NCBI GenBank assembly: GCA_030697165.1
Contig: JAUYQQ010000023.1
Location: 124,001 to 188,000, forward strand
From: Acidobacteriota bacterium
GTDB lineage: Bacteria; Acidobacteriota; Vicinamibacteria; Vicinamibacterales; UBA2999
DNA length: 64,000 nt
Direction: 5' to 3'
In this document: positions 27,822 to 37,223 of the stretch, piece after piece
Layout: each line of letters starts with the position of its first letter
How positions within the stretch are numbered: position 1 is the stretch's first letter
Made by a program: the position numbers and the translations under genes
Notes under the pieces: model-generated
The model's input: the letters and a program-made list of their open reading frames with translations, nothing else
Told to the model about the DNA's origin: nothing
Database searches by the model: none

Positions 27822-28697
27822 ATGACACAAATCCTGCGCACGACGGCGTTTCTCAGCCTAATCGCCCTGGGCGCCGCCTGCGGTCAGCAGGATTCGCCCA
27901 CTTCGCCATCCCCAACGGTTGCCAATTCATCCATTTTTTACACGGCGATCGGCGCCAGTGACGGGATTGGCTTTGGCGGGTCGTCGCCCTGCCTGCCGTT
28001 TTCCGACTGCCCCACAGGCACCGGCTACGTCCAGACCTTGCGCCGCCAGTTGGCCGAGGGCGGCCGAACCGTCGAACACCGCAACCTCAGCATTCCTGGG
28101 TCGGTCCTGAGCAAGGCGGTGTTCGACCTGGCTGCCTCGATCGGCCGCCCGATTGATTCGCTGGCCGGCAACTTCATCGAACGCGAGGCGCCGTTCGTGC
28201 CGACGACGACGACCCACGTGACAATTTTCGCGGGCGGTAATGACGCCAATACGATTGCCCTCGCGGCGAGATCGCAAGGCGGGGCCGATCCCAACGGGTT
28301 CGCGGCCACGCAGATCCAGCAATGGGGTATCGACCTCGAGGACCTGGTGGCCCGGATCCGTGCGCGTGCGCCCAACGCGCGGATCGTGGCCCTCAACCTC
28401 CCCAATCTGGCGGCGTCACCCTACCTCTCGGGTAACCCGACCGCCGAGAAGAGCCTGATGCAGCGGGTGGCTGTCGGCCTGTCGGACAAAATCAACGCGC
28501 TACAGTCAAAAAACGTACTCGTGGTCGATCTGATGTGCGATGCGCGGCTCTATCTGCCGTCCAACTACGCCGCTGACGGCTTTCACCCAAGTGATGGCGG
28601 CTACGCCGTGTTCGCCGAACTGACCCTCCCGGCCCTGAGGGACGGCACGAATCGCACGCCGTCAACGACCTGCCCGCAACGCCGCGTCTTTCCCTAG
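27822..28697 (+). CDS. SGNH/GDSL hydrolase lipoprotein
   Basis: 291 residues. Lipobox LGAAC places the lipidated Cys at residue 20, followed by a Ser/Thr/Pro linker. The SGNH blocks are visible: GASDGIGFG with the nucleophile Ser46 (block I), GGND (block III) and DGFHPSDGGY with the catalytic Asp/His (block V). It is an envelope-bound esterase or lipase; substrate unknown. It is divergent from fadD. I chose ATG 27822 for the signal peptide. Confidence 0.82.
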   Translation: MTQILRTTAFLSLIALGAACGQQDSPTSPSPTVANSSIFYTAIGASDGIGFGGSSPCLPFSDCPTGTGYVQTLRRQLAEGGRTVEHRNLSIPGSVLSKAVFDLAASIGRPIDSLAGNFIEREAPFVPTTTTHVTIFAGGNDANTIALAARSQGGADPNGFAATQIQQWGIDLEDLVARIRARAPNARIVALNLPNLAASPYLSGNPTAEKSLMQRVAVGLSDKINALQSKNVLVVDLMCDARLYLPSNYAADGFHPSDGGYAVFAELTLPALRDGTNRTPSTTCPQRRVFP

Positions 28698-28701
28698 ATT
28701 C

Positions 28702-28752
28702 ACAGGAGATCAGGAGTCTCAGGAGAAAACTCCTGATCTCCTGGACTCCTGT
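28702..28752. repeat. Post-stop ACAGGAG hairpin, copy 1
   Basis: ACAGGAGATCAGGAG pairs with CTCCTGATCTCC..CTCCTGT. It starts 5 nt after the GDSL stop. Family members follow glnA (31139), xseA (47891) and nadK (50782). Likely acts as a terminator-like 3' hairpin. Confidence 0.85.
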
Positions 28753-28872
28753 TCTTAGGGGCATCGGCCCATTGACCGAATCTAACCGACCCACGCTTTG
28801 TGCAGTTTCTGAACTTTCCCGATCGCACTTTGCAGTTTCTTGTCAGAATCTACCTTGTTGATGGGTGGAATA

Positions 28873-28946
28873 TTGCAAAGTGATGCCTGAAACGTGCATA
28901 ATTTGTCATCCGACCGCTCGTCGAGCGGTCTTTCATACAAAAGGGG
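28873..28946 (+). promoter_or_regulatory. glnA promoter and 5' leader hairpin
   Basis: TTGCAA (28873-28878) and CATAAT (28897-28902) are 18 bp apart. Transcription would start near 28909, immediately before a perfect hairpin GACCGCTC-GTC-GAGCGGTC-TTT (28912-28933). AAGGGG at 28941-28946 is the ribosome site. The hairpin may protect the 5' end or attenuate transcription. Upstream, GCAGTTTCT occurs twice (near 28802 and 28833), possibly a regulator site. Confidence 0.6.
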
Positions 28947-28955
28947 CAAATACGC

Positions 28956-31133
28956 ATGGGTTCCGCAGCATTGGGCGAGGCAATCAAGGGCATCCGCGGG
29001 TGGGCTATGACCGAGGGGCGGTTGGCGCACACCCCCGCGAACGTGAAAGACACGTTCGGCGCGCGCGTGTTCAGCGACAAGGTCCAGCAGGCCAGGCTGC
29101 CGAAGCCCGCATACAAGGCGCTGCGCGACACCATCATGCGCGGGGAAGCGCTCGACGCGTCGACGGCCGATGCCGTCGCCTCGGCGCTGAAGGATTGGGC
29201 GGTCGAGCACGGCGCGTCGCACTTTACGCACTGGTTCCAGCCGCTCACCGGCATCACCGCCGAGAAGCACGACTCGTTCTACGGCCCCACGGCCGATGGC
29301 CGCGCCCTGGCGGAATTCAGCGGCAAGGAACTGGTCCGCGGCGAGCCCGACGCCTCGAGCTTCCCGTCGGGCGGCATTCGCAGCACCTTCGAGGCCCGTG
29401 GCTATACGGCATGGGACCCGACCAGCCCTCCCTGGCTCCTGGTCCACAACAACAGCGCGACGCTGGTGATTCCCACGGCGTTTGTCAGCTGGACCGGCGC
29501 GGCGCTCGACAAGAAGACGCCCCTGCTCCGCTCCATGGAAGCGCTCTCGGCGCAGGCGGTGCGCGTGCTCAAGCTCTTCGGCTCGAGCGCAACCCGCGTG
29601 ACCGCGACCTTCGGACCCGAGCAGGAGTACTTCCTGATCGACAGCAACTTCTACTTCGCGCGGCCTGACCTGCTGAACGCCGGGCGCACGCTGTTCGGCG
29701 CCCGTCCGCCCAAGGGCCAGGAGCTCGAAGATCAGTACTTCGGCTCGATCCCGGAACGCGTCCTCGCCTTCATGGCCGAGGCCGAAGCCGAGCTCTACAA
29801 GTGCGGCGTGCCGATCAAGACGCGTCACAACGAGGTCGCGCCGTCGCAGTACGAAGTCGCGCCGATCTTCGAGAGCGCCAACGTCGCCACCGACCACCAG
29901 ATGATGACCATGGAGACGCTGAAGCGCGTCGCGCCGAAGTACGGGCTGGCCTGCCTGCAGCACGAGAAGCCGTTTGCCGGCGTCAACGGCTCGGGCAAGC
30001 ACCTCAACTGGAGCATGGGCGACGACCTGGGCAACAACCTGTTGAACCCGGGCGATACGCCGCACGACAACATGCAGTTCCTGTTCTTCTGCACCGCGGT
30101 GATTCGCGCGGTTGACGTCTCGCAGGGCCTGCTGCGCATGAGCATTGCCCACGCCGGCAACGACCACCGCCTCGGCGCCAACGAGGCGCCACCGGCGATC
30201 CTGTCGGTGTTCCTCGGCGACATGCTCACCGAGATATTCGATCAGGTGGAAGGCGGCGGAGCCAAGAGCACCAAGGCCGGCGGCTTCCTCGACATTGGCG
30301 TCGCCGCGCTGCCGCAGCTGCCGCGCGATGCCGGCGACCGCAACCGCACCTCGCCGTTTGCCTTCACCGGCAACAAGTTCGAGTTCCGCGCCGTCGGCTC
30401 GACCCAGAACGTCGCGCTGCCAGGCACCTGCCTCAACGTTGCCGTCGCCGACTCGCTCGACGCGCTCGCCACCGAGCTCGAGGCCAAGCTGGCCAAGGGC
30501 GAAGCACTCGAAGCCGCCGTCGCGTCGCTCCTGCGCGCGACCATCAAGAAGCACAAGCGGATCATCTTCAACGGTAACGGCTACTCGAACGAATGGCAGA
30601 AGGAAGCGGCCAAGCGCGGCCTGCTGAACCTGAAGAACACCGTCGATGCCCTGCCCGAGATCATCAAGCCCGGCGTGATCAAGGCGTTCGAGAAGTTCAA
30701 GGTCTTGACCGAGGCCGAACTCCACGCCCGTTTCGAGATCAACCTCGAAACCTACTGCAAGACGATCAATATCGAGGCGCAGCTGATGGTGTTGATGGCC
30801 AACCGCTACATCCTGCCGGCGGCGTTCGAGTACGTGAAGCGGGTCGGCCAGAGCGTCGCGGCGGCCAGGGCCGGCGGCGTGCCCAGCAAGGAAGGCAAGA
30901 AGGTGCTGGCGCAGATCGTCAAGCTGACCGACGCGTTCCGCGCCCAGACCGAACGGCTGGCGGCGGCCCTCGACCACAGCAGCGCCTCGTCCGAGAAGCA
31001 CGCCAAGTACATGCGCGACACGATCGTGCCGGCCATGGTCAAGCTGCGTGATCTGGGCGACCAGATCGAGGTGGTCGTGCCGCACGAAGTGTGGCCGCTG
31101 CCGACCTACCGCGAGATGTTGTTCGTAAAGTAG
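28956..31133 (+). CDS. glnN: Type III glutamine synthetase
   Basis: 725 residues, the size of GSIII rather than the 450-residue GlnA. It makes glutamine from glutamate, ammonia and ATP. Typical GSIII segments are [58 protein letters not shown] and [16 protein letters not shown]. The long C-terminal helical part is present. A 767-codon frame on the other strand is only a shadow of the high GC. Confidence 0.96.
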   Translation: MGSAALGEAIKGIRGWAMTEGRLAHTPANVKDTFGARVFSDKVQQARLPKPAYKALRDTIMRGEALDASTADAVASALKDWAVEHGASHFTHWFQPLTGITAEKHDSFYGPTADGRALAEFSGKELVRGEPDASSFPSGGIRSTFEARGYTAWDPTSPPWLLVHNNSATLVIPTAFVSWTGAALDKKTPLLRSMEALSAQAVRVLKLFGSSATRVTATFGPEQEYFLIDSNFYFARPDLLNAGRTLFGARPPKGQELEDQYFGSIPERVLAFMAEAEAELYKCGVPIKTRHNEVAPSQYEVAPIFESANVATDHQMMTMETLKRVAPKYGLACLQHEKPFAGVNGSGKHLNWSMGDDLGNNLLNPGDTPHDNMQFLFFCTAVIRAVDVSQGLLRMSIAHAGNDHRLGANEAPPAILSVFLGDMLTEIFDQVEGGGAKSTKAGGFLDIGVAALPQLPRDAGDRNRTSPFAFTGNKFEFRAVGSTQNVALPGTCLNVAVADSLDALATELEAKLAKGEALEAAVASLLRATIKKHKRIIFNGNGYSNEWQKEAAKRGLLNLKNTVDALPEIIKPGVIKAFEKFKVLTEAELHARFEINLETYCKTINIEAQLMVLMANRYILPAAFEYVKRVGQSVAAARAGGVPSKEGKKVLAQIVKLTDAFRAQTERLAAALDHSSASSEKHAKYMRDTIVPAMVKLRDLGDQIEVVVPHEVWPLPTYREMLFVK

Positions 31134-31138
31134 TTCTT

Positions 31139-31203
31139 ACAGGAGGCCAGGAGTTCAGGAGCCAGTCTTTCAAAAGACTACTCCTAGGCTCCTGATCTCT
31201 TGT
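31139..31203. repeat. Post-stop ACAGGAG hairpin, copy 2
   Basis: ACAGGAGGCCAGGAG at the left pairs imperfectly with CTCCTAGGCTCCTGATCTCTTGT at the right, with an inner AGTCTTT/AAAGACT stem (31165-31180). It begins 5 nt after the glnN stop. Confidence 0.8.
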
Positions 31204-31236
31204 GTTCGTGAGCGAGGGCCATCTACTATCTGGTTC

Positions 31237-33414
31237 TTGCCCTGGGTCATTTTTACCGTCGCCCTCGCAGTCCGACTGCTCCACCTCTTGCAGATCCAGC
31301 CCTCCCCTTTTTTCGACGTCCTGCTCGGTGACGCCCACGGTTACGACGAGTGGGCCCGGCGCCTCGCCGCCGGTGACTGGGTTGGCACGGAAGTCTTCTA
31401 CCAGGCACCTCTCTATCCGTACTTCGTCGGCGGCGTCTACGCGGTGTTCGGCCGCGACCTGCTGATCCTGCGCGTCTGCCAGGCGGTGATCGGCTCGGCG
31501 TCGTGCGCGCTGCTCGGCATGACCGGCGCCCGCCTCTTCTCGAAGCCGGTCGGTTTGATCGCCGGTTTCGGGCTGGCGCTCTACGCGCCGGCGATCTTCT
31601 TCGACAGCCTGATCCAGAAGTCCGTGCTCGACATGTTCTTCGTGTGCCTGAGCCTGTGGCTGATGGCCCGAATCCTGCGCGGTGGCGCGACGCCTGCGAA
31701 CTGGCTGGCGCTGGGCCTGGCGATGGGCGGACTCGCGCTCACTAGAGAGAACGCACTGGTCTTCATCGCGGTCATCGTCGGGTGGATCATCGTTCGCGCC
31801 CGCACCGGCCCTGACACTCCCCCCGTTGGCACCGTAGGCACCGTTGGCACCGTTGGCACCGTTGGCACCGTTGGCACCGTTGGCACCGGAGGCACCGTAG
31901 GCACCTTAGGTGCCGTAAGCACTTTCGTCCTCGGCCTCACCGTGGTCTTGCTGCCAGTTGCCGCGCGCAATTACGCCGTCGGCGGCGACTTCTATTTGAC
32001 GACGTCTCAATTCGGCTCGAACCTCTACATCGGCAACAACCCGCGCGCCGACGGCACCTATGCCTCGATCCGGTTTGGCCGCGGCGCCCCCGAGTTCGAG
32101 CGGATTGACGCCACCGAGGTTGCCGAGGAAGCCGTCGGCCACGCGCTGACCCCGAGCGAAGTGTCCAGTTTCTGGACCGGCCGCGTCGTCGACTACATCA
32201 CGTCGCAACCGGTGGACTGGATCCGATTATTGGGGCGCAAGGTCCTGCTACTGGTGAACGCGACCGAGATGCTCGATACCGAAAGCCAGGAGAGCTACGC
32301 CGAGTGGTCGTGGCCGCTGGCGATCGGCAGCTGGGTCGGGCATTTCGGCGTGCTGGTGCCCCTCGCCGTTGCCGGGGTGTTCGTGACCTGGCCGCACCGC
32401 CGGAACCTGTGGCTGCTGTACGCCATGACCCTCGCCTACGCCGCCAGCGTGGTCGTGTTCTACGTGTTCGCGCGCTACCGCTACCCGCTGGTACCGTTCC
32501 TGCTGCTGCCGGCGGCAGCCGCAATCGTGGGTGGACAAGCGTTCTGGCGGGAAGCCTCGGTTCGGATGCGGGGGGCGGCGCTCGCAGGCGTCGCCGCCTC
32601 GCTGGTGGTGGCGTACGTGCCGTTGCTGTCGCCGACGCTGATGCGCAGCATTACCGAAACCAACCTGGGTACCGCCCTGCAGGCGGCAGGGCGCCACGAC
32701 GACGCCGTGGCGCACCACCAGCGCGCCATCGCGCTGGCGCCTGACCACGCGCCGGCCTACAACAACCTGGGCGCGTCGCTGCGCGCCGCCGGACGGCTGG
32801 ACGAAGCGATCGCTGCTTATCGCCAGGCGCTGGCACTCCGACCCGACTTCGCCAGCGCCAGCTACAACCTGGCCAATGCCCTGCTCGCCAAGGGTGATGC
32901 CGGCGGCTCGGTCGAGCAGTTCCGCCAGGCGCTTCAGTCAGCCGACACGGTGGAGGCGCGAAACAATCTGGGCATCGCGCTCGCCGGCAAGGGCGATGCC
33001 GCCGGTGCCGTCGCCCAGTTTCGCGCGGCGCTGACGCTGGACGACCGTTCCGTGCAAGCCCATCGCAACCTGGGCAACATGCTGATCGACATGGGCAACC
33101 GCGCCGAGGGAATGGCTCATCTCGAGCGCGCGGTCGCGCTGGCGCCGGCTGAGCCCGATGCCACCTACGACATCGGCGCGATTCTGCTGGAGGAAGGAAA
33201 CTTCGCCGGCGCCGCGCAGCGCTTTCGCGCCGTGTTGGCCGCAAGACCAGGCTGGGCCGAGGCCCACAACCACCTCGGCATCGCCCTGGCCCAGCAGGGC
33301 CGCATGGCCGACGCCCTCGCAGAGTTCGAGCGCGCCGTCACGGCGCGTCCCGACTACGCCGAAGCCCGCGCCAACCGCGACCAGGCCCGCACCGTCCTCG
33401 GCCGCAAGCCATAA
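31237..33414 (+). CDS. Membrane glycosyltransferase (GT39/PMT-like) with C-terminal TPR repeats
   Basis: 725 residues. The N-terminal two thirds hold many membrane helices and an early acidic motif GDAHGYDEWARRL, as in polyprenol-phosphate-sugar-dependent transferases of the PMT/ArnT type. Residues about 480-725 are six or seven TPR units (NLGASLRAAGRLDEAIAAYRQAL). A (VGT)n stretch at about 197-227 comes from a 9-bp tandem repeat in a loop between helices. TACTAT ends 7 nt before the TTG 31237, which supports this unusual start and a leaderless mRNA. Acceptor unknown. Confidence 0.72.
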   Translation: MPWVIFTVALAVRLLHLLQIQPSPFFDVLLGDAHGYDEWARRLAAGDWVGTEVFYQAPLYPYFVGGVYAVFGRDLLILRVCQAVIGSASCALLGMTGARLFSKPVGLIAGFGLALYAPAIFFDSLIQKSVLDMFFVCLSLWLMARILRGGATPANWLALGLAMGGLALTRENALVFIAVIVGWIIVRARTGPDTPPVGTVGTVGTVGTVGTVGTVGTGGTVGTLGAVSTFVLGLTVVLLPVAARNYAVGGDFYLTTSQFGSNLYIGNNPRADGTYASIRFGRGAPEFERIDATEVAEEAVGHALTPSEVSSFWTGRVVDYITSQPVDWIRLLGRKVLLLVNATEMLDTESQESYAEWSWPLAIGSWVGHFGVLVPLAVAGVFVTWPHRRNLWLLYAMTLAYAASVVVFYVFARYRYPLVPFLLLPAAAAIVGGQAFWREASVRMRGAALAGVAASLVVAYVPLLSPTLMRSITETNLGTALQAAGRHDDAVAHHQRAIALAPDHAPAYNNLGASLRAAGRLDEAIAAYRQALALRPDFASASYNLANALLAKGDAGGSVEQFRQALQSADTVEARNNLGIALAGKGDAAGAVAQFRAALTLDDRSVQAHRNLGNMLIDMGNRAEGMAHLERAVALAPAEPDATYDIGAILLEEGNFAGAAQRFRAVLAARPGWAEAHNHLGIALAQQGRMADALAEFERAVTARPDYAEARANRDQARTVLGRKP
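31824..31915. repeat. 9-bp tandem array inside the glycosyltransferase gene
   Basis: Ten copies of GTTGGCACC/GTAGGCACC in frame, encoding V-G-T repeats. Because the unit is 9 bp, copy number changes keep the frame. Confidence 0.92.
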
Positions 33415-33420
33415 AAACAA

Positions 33421-33526
33421 ACGAGGCGGCCACATTGGCCGCCCCGTCTGCATGTCGATTGGCACCGTAGGCACCTTAGGCACCTTAGGCACCTTAGGCA
33501 CCTTAGGCACCGTAGGCACCTTAGTG
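33421..33526. repeat. Hairpin plus 9-bp tandem array between convergent genes
   Basis: GGCGGCCA-CAT-TGGCCGCC (33425-33443) is a strong stem 10 bp after the glycosyltransferase stop. Seven copies of GGCACC(T/G)TA follow (33461-33526) up to the stop of the TonB receptor gene. The hairpin can terminate from the left. Confidence 0.85.
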
Positions 33527-33528
33527 GC

Positions 33529-36441
33529 CTACCACCTCGTCACGACACCGAGTCCATACATCCGCCCCTGCATGATGCTGTTGGGCGCGAGGTAGGCCGA
33601 CGACAGCGCGTTGGTCGTGATGTAGCTGATGATGGCGTCGGAGTTGTTCACGTTGAACACCTCGAACGTCGGCAGGATGGTGAAGCGGTTCACCCGGAAG
33701 GTCCGCGACACCTTGAAGTCGAGTTGAACGATCCGCTCGACCTGTGTCGCGCGCACCGACTCGAGGTTGTAGGTCATCGAGGGCTGAGCGAAGGTCGCGG
33801 TCGGCATGATGATCTGTCCGGCCGGGCACGGCGACGGGCAGCTGGCCGGGTAGCGCGTTGCACCACGCGTCACCGTCATGACGCGCGAGCTGGTCGGGCT
33901 GCTGTTGTTCTGGAACGACATGGCGAGGTTGACGCCCCAGCCGATGTCCTTCGTGCCCGACAGCTTGTACTGCGGCCGGTAGGGGATGTCGAGCAGGAAC
34001 TCGTCACAGAGCCCCTTGCCGTTACCGCCGAAGTTTGGGTCGTCCGGCGACGTGCAGTTCTTCTGCCGCTCGCGCTCGAACGACATGCCACCGCTCATCT
34101 GACCGCCGCCGGGAATGCGCCAGCGGGTATCCAGGACGAACGACTCGTACTTGTTCACGCGCTCCGGATCGTAGGTGTCGAGGTTGCTCGTCGCCCGGGT
34201 GACCGTGCGCGCGTAGACTTCGAACGGCTGGCCGGTGGTCGGGTTGTACCACGTGTACGGCACGTAGTCGGCGTGGGTGTAGCTCCGGTTGATGGTGGTG
34301 GTCAGGTTGCGGAAGTCGCCCTTCCACCAGGCGCCGGCCAACGACAAGCCGGGGAGCAGCTCGTGCTGCACTTCGACGCCTTGCTCCAGGTTCCAGGTGC
34401 GCGGGTACTCGCCGTACTCGTTCAGCGCGGCAATACCGAAGTTCGAGGACAGGCCGGTAAACGAGATCTCGCAGCCGACGCTCGGGTAGCCGGTGCAACC
34501 GCGTTCGCCCTGCGCGATGTCGTCACCGTTGACGTCGCGCCAGGGTAACGTGGCGGTCTGGCTGAGCAGGGGGTTATACGCCGCGGCTATACCCGTCGTG
34601 CGCGACAGGTTGTAGCGGTTGAACGAGTACTTGAGGGCGGTGCGACCGTTGCCCATCAGGTCGTAGACCAGCGCCAAGCGCGGCGCGAAGTCACTCCAGT
34701 CTGGCACGTCGAGGATCTCATCGAAGGCGCGTTCCGGGACGAACCGGCCGGCCGGCGACTTGCCGGCCAGCACTTTGGCGTTAAGCGTTTCCCAGCGCAG
34801 GCCGACGTTGGCTGTCAGCCGGTTCAGCCGAATCGAGTCTTGGATGTAAATCCCCAGGTCGCGGTTGAGGCGCTCGCCGTAGCTTAGCGGCGAGTTGCGA
34901 ATCAGCACGCTGTCGGGCACCGACCAGCGGACGCCGGTGCTGCTGCTCCGGTATTGCTGGATCAAATCCGCATTGGCATCACGGGTATGCTTGAACGTGC
35001 CCTGCCGGTTGTTGGCGCCCATCTTGATGGTGTGCACGCCCTTCACGTAGGTGGCCGCGAAGTTCCAATAGAACGCCACCGGGCTCTCGGTGGTGTTGGT
35101 CGGGCCGGCCTGGGTGTAGCCGCCGAGGTCCTGTTCGTTCTTGGCCGCCTTGGCAAACCACGCGGCCGTGCCACGCGGCTGCTCGATGCCCTCCCGGTAC
35201 TCGTTGGTGTAGTACTCGGTGTTGTTCGACCAGCCGGCCTCGAGGAACAGCGAGCTGGAGATGGGCGAGGTCCACTTGATGGCGGTCGTGTGATACGCCG
35301 GCGAATTCCACACCGTCGCCGCCGTCTCGGGATCGTAGTTGGCCTGCATATCGTGGCCACGGTACTTGTCGATCTCGTCGAAGTAACCCGAGAACTTGTT
35401 GCGCGGCGTCGCCTGCCACGTCAACCGCGTCATGCCGTTCAGGATGTACTGGTCGTCAACGCCCTGACTGCCATCGTCAAAGAACGTGTTCGCAATGAAG
35501 TTGTTGACCGAGTTGTAGCGAGTCGCGCCGAAGATCCACAACTTGTCTTTCTTGATCGGTCCGCCAATGGCGAACGAGTAGTCGACAATGCGGTCAATGG
35601 CGTTGCCGGCCGACAGGCCCCGCGCCTGGTGCCGGTCAGTCAGGTTGCTCGACTGCCAGGCACCCGGCCGGCTCACCGCCTTGAAGTCGCCGCTCCAGCG
35701 GTTGCCGCCCTCGCGCGGAATCATGTTCAGGCGCACGCCGCCCGACGAGGTTTCGGCGCCAATGCCGGCGGTCTGGTAGCTGACCTCGGCGTTCATCGAG
35801 TCGTTGAAGTAGCTCTGGATGGCGCCGTCGCCCTGCAGGCCGTTGACCATTTGCCCGTCCACCAACACCGTGGTGTTGGACGTCGACATGCCGTGCGTCG
35901 ACATGTAGGTCTGCTGCATGGCACGGGCGCCGCCGGTGTCGGGCAGGCTCAGGTTCACGCCCACCACCAGCTGCGCCATGCCCTGGATGGTGCGGCCGGT
36001 CGGAATAGCGTCAATCGCTTCGCGGTCGAGCACGGCGGTCTTGGCCGCGGTCGTCACGTCGACGACCGGCGATGAGCCGGTCACGGTGATGGTTTCTTCG
36101 AGGGAGCCGACCGCCAGCTCGGCGTTGATGGTCGCGGTGAACTCCGACGCCAACTGCAGACCGTCGCGGCGGAACGTCTTGAAGCCCGGCAACGTGAAGG
36201 TCACGCTGTAGATGCCCGGCCGCAAATCGGCAATGCGGTACGAGCCGTTGCCGTCGCTGACCGACGCCTTGACCTTCTCGATGATGACGTCACTCGACGC
36301 CTCCACCGTGACCCCGGGCATTGTCGCCCCGGTCGTGTCCTTGACGATGCCTGTGATCGCGCTCTGGGCGTAAGCGGCGGTCGACAGGAGCATCGCCCCG
36401 ACACACGCCCAGAACGTCCGAGCCAACATTCTTCGCGCCAT
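33529..36441 (-). CDS. Oar-like TonB-dependent receptor
   Basis: 970 residues. Signal peptide (1-25), then a carboxypeptidase-regulatory-like domain (ITGIVKDTTGATMPGVTVEA, about 27-110), a plug domain, and a long beta barrel ending in an aromatic residue (GLGVVTRW). This is the large Oar-like family abundant in Acidobacteriota; ligands may be glycans, peptides or other large substrates. GGAGGGG precedes the ATG. It is a single gene with no SusD partner. Confidence 0.88.
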   Translation of the reverse strand: MARRMLARTFWACVGAMLLSTAAYAQSAITGIVKDTTGATMPGVTVEASSDVIIEKVKASVSDGNGSYRIADLRPGIYSVTFTLPGFKTFRRDGLQLASEFTATINAELAVGSLEETITVTGSSPVVDVTTAAKTAVLDREAIDAIPTGRTIQGMAQLVVGVNLSLPDTGGARAMQQTYMSTHGMSTSNTTVLVDGQMVNGLQGDGAIQSYFNDSMNAEVSYQTAGIGAETSSGGVRLNMIPREGGNRWSGDFKAVSRPGAWQSSNLTDRHQARGLSAGNAIDRIVDYSFAIGGPIKKDKLWIFGATRYNSVNNFIANTFFDDGSQGVDDQYILNGMTRLTWQATPRNKFSGYFDEIDKYRGHDMQANYDPETAATVWNSPAYHTTAIKWTSPISSSLFLEAGWSNNTEYYTNEYREGIEQPRGTAAWFAKAAKNEQDLGGYTQAGPTNTTESPVAFYWNFAATYVKGVHTIKMGANNRQGTFKHTRDANADLIQQYRSSSTGVRWSVPDSVLIRNSPLSYGERLNRDLGIYIQDSIRLNRLTANVGLRWETLNAKVLAGKSPAGRFVPERAFDEILDVPDWSDFAPRLALVYDLMGNGRTALKYSFNRYNLSRTTGIAAAYNPLLSQTATLPWRDVNGDDIAQGERGCTGYPSVGCEISFTGLSSNFGIAALNEYGEYPRTWNLEQGVEVQHELLPGLSLAGAWWKGDFRNLTTTINRSYTHADYVPYTWYNPTTGQPFEVYARTVTRATSNLDTYDPERVNKYESFVLDTRWRIPGGGQMSGGMSFERERQKNCTSPDDPNFGGNGKGLCDEFLLDIPYRPQYKLSGTKDIGWGVNLAMSFQNNSSPTSSRVMTVTRGATRYPASCPSPCPAGQIIMPTATFAQPSMTYNLESVRATQVERIVQLDFKVSRTFRVNRFTILPTFEVFNVNNSDAIISYITTNALSSAYLAPNSIMQGRMYGLGVVTRW

Positions 36442-36756
36442 GCTGTTCCCCTCCAGTGCAACACCCGAAACCCGGACCCGTGCGAATGGCACACGCCGGA
36501 CACAACACCAACCGAGTCGAAACAAGTGCGAACCGGCGGCCGGCCGGCTTCATGCAAGAGCGGTATGAACGCGACCAGCGGCGCGAATGGGAGGCTATTC
36601 CCAAGGGGTTAAAGTGTCAATACAAACCATTACACTTGCCTGCAACTTATTGGATCCGGAGACACTCAGTTCCAATCATGAATTCAGCAAGGGAAACAGA
36701 TGGCTCGGTCGGGCGGGTGGGGCCGGTCGGGCCGGTGGGGCGGGTAAGATAGTGGG
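36442..36756. other. 315-bp intergenic region, divergent TonB receptor and FKBP genes
   Basis: No gene is seen. On the minus strand TTGACA (36620-36615) and TAGCCT (36597-36592), 17 bp apart, make a plausible TonB receptor promoter with a leader of about 140 nt. At 36703-36744 a GC-rich short repeat (GGGCCGGTCGGGCGGGTGGG units) abuts the FKBP -10 box TAAGAT. The middle is relatively AT-rich for this genome. Confidence 0.55.
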
Positions 36757-37173
36757 ATGCGATTATTGATTGTGACGACGCTGTTGGCCATGAGCGTTGC
36801 GGCCTGCGGCGGCGGCTCCGACACACCCACCGCCCCCAGCGCCAACGTGCCGTTCTCGACCGTGGATGTCCGGGTCGGCACCGGCGCTGAAGCCAACACC
36901 GGCCGCCGGGTCACGGTGAACTATGCCGGCTACCTGTACAGTGCCACGGCGGCTGAAAACAAAGGCAACCGGTTCGATGCGGGCACCTTTCCGTTCACCG
37001 TCGGCAGCGGAGTGATTCAGGGGTTCAGCCAGGGCGTGATTGGCATGCGCGTCGGCGGGCTGCGCCGCGTCATCATTCCTCCCAGCCTGGGTTACGGTGC
37101 GGCGGGGTCACCACCGACCATTCCCGGCAACGCCACGCTCGTGTTCGACATCGAGCTGCTCGCGGTTCAGTAG
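36757..37173 (+). CDS. FKBP-type peptidyl-prolyl isomerase lipoprotein
   Basis: 138 residues. Lipobox VAAC (Cys17), then a complete short FKBP domain: VTVNYAGYL, FPFTVGSGVIQGFSQGVIGMRVGG, RRVIIPPSLGYGAAG, LVFDIELL. It should speed proline isomerisation in envelope proteins. TAAGAT (36745-36750) ends exactly 6 nt before the ATG with no ribosome site, so the mRNA is probably leaderless. Confidence 0.9.
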   Translation: MRLLIVTTLLAMSVAACGGGSDTPTAPSANVPFSTVDVRVGTGAEANTGRRVTVNYAGYLYSATAAENKGNRFDAGTFPFTVGSGVIQGFSQGVIGMRVGGLRRVIIPPSLGYGAAGSPPTIPGNATLVFDIELLAVQ

Positions 37174-37223
37174 TCTGTAAGACTCATGGCGCAGGGAAGC
37201 GCGGGTCGGGCCACAATGGTCAG

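Noticed and set aside
28782-31085. A 767-codon frame on the minus strand opposite glnN
   Set aside because: It is a composition shadow of the high-GC glnN gene on the other strand; the protein is Arg/His/Gln-rich with no recognisable domain.
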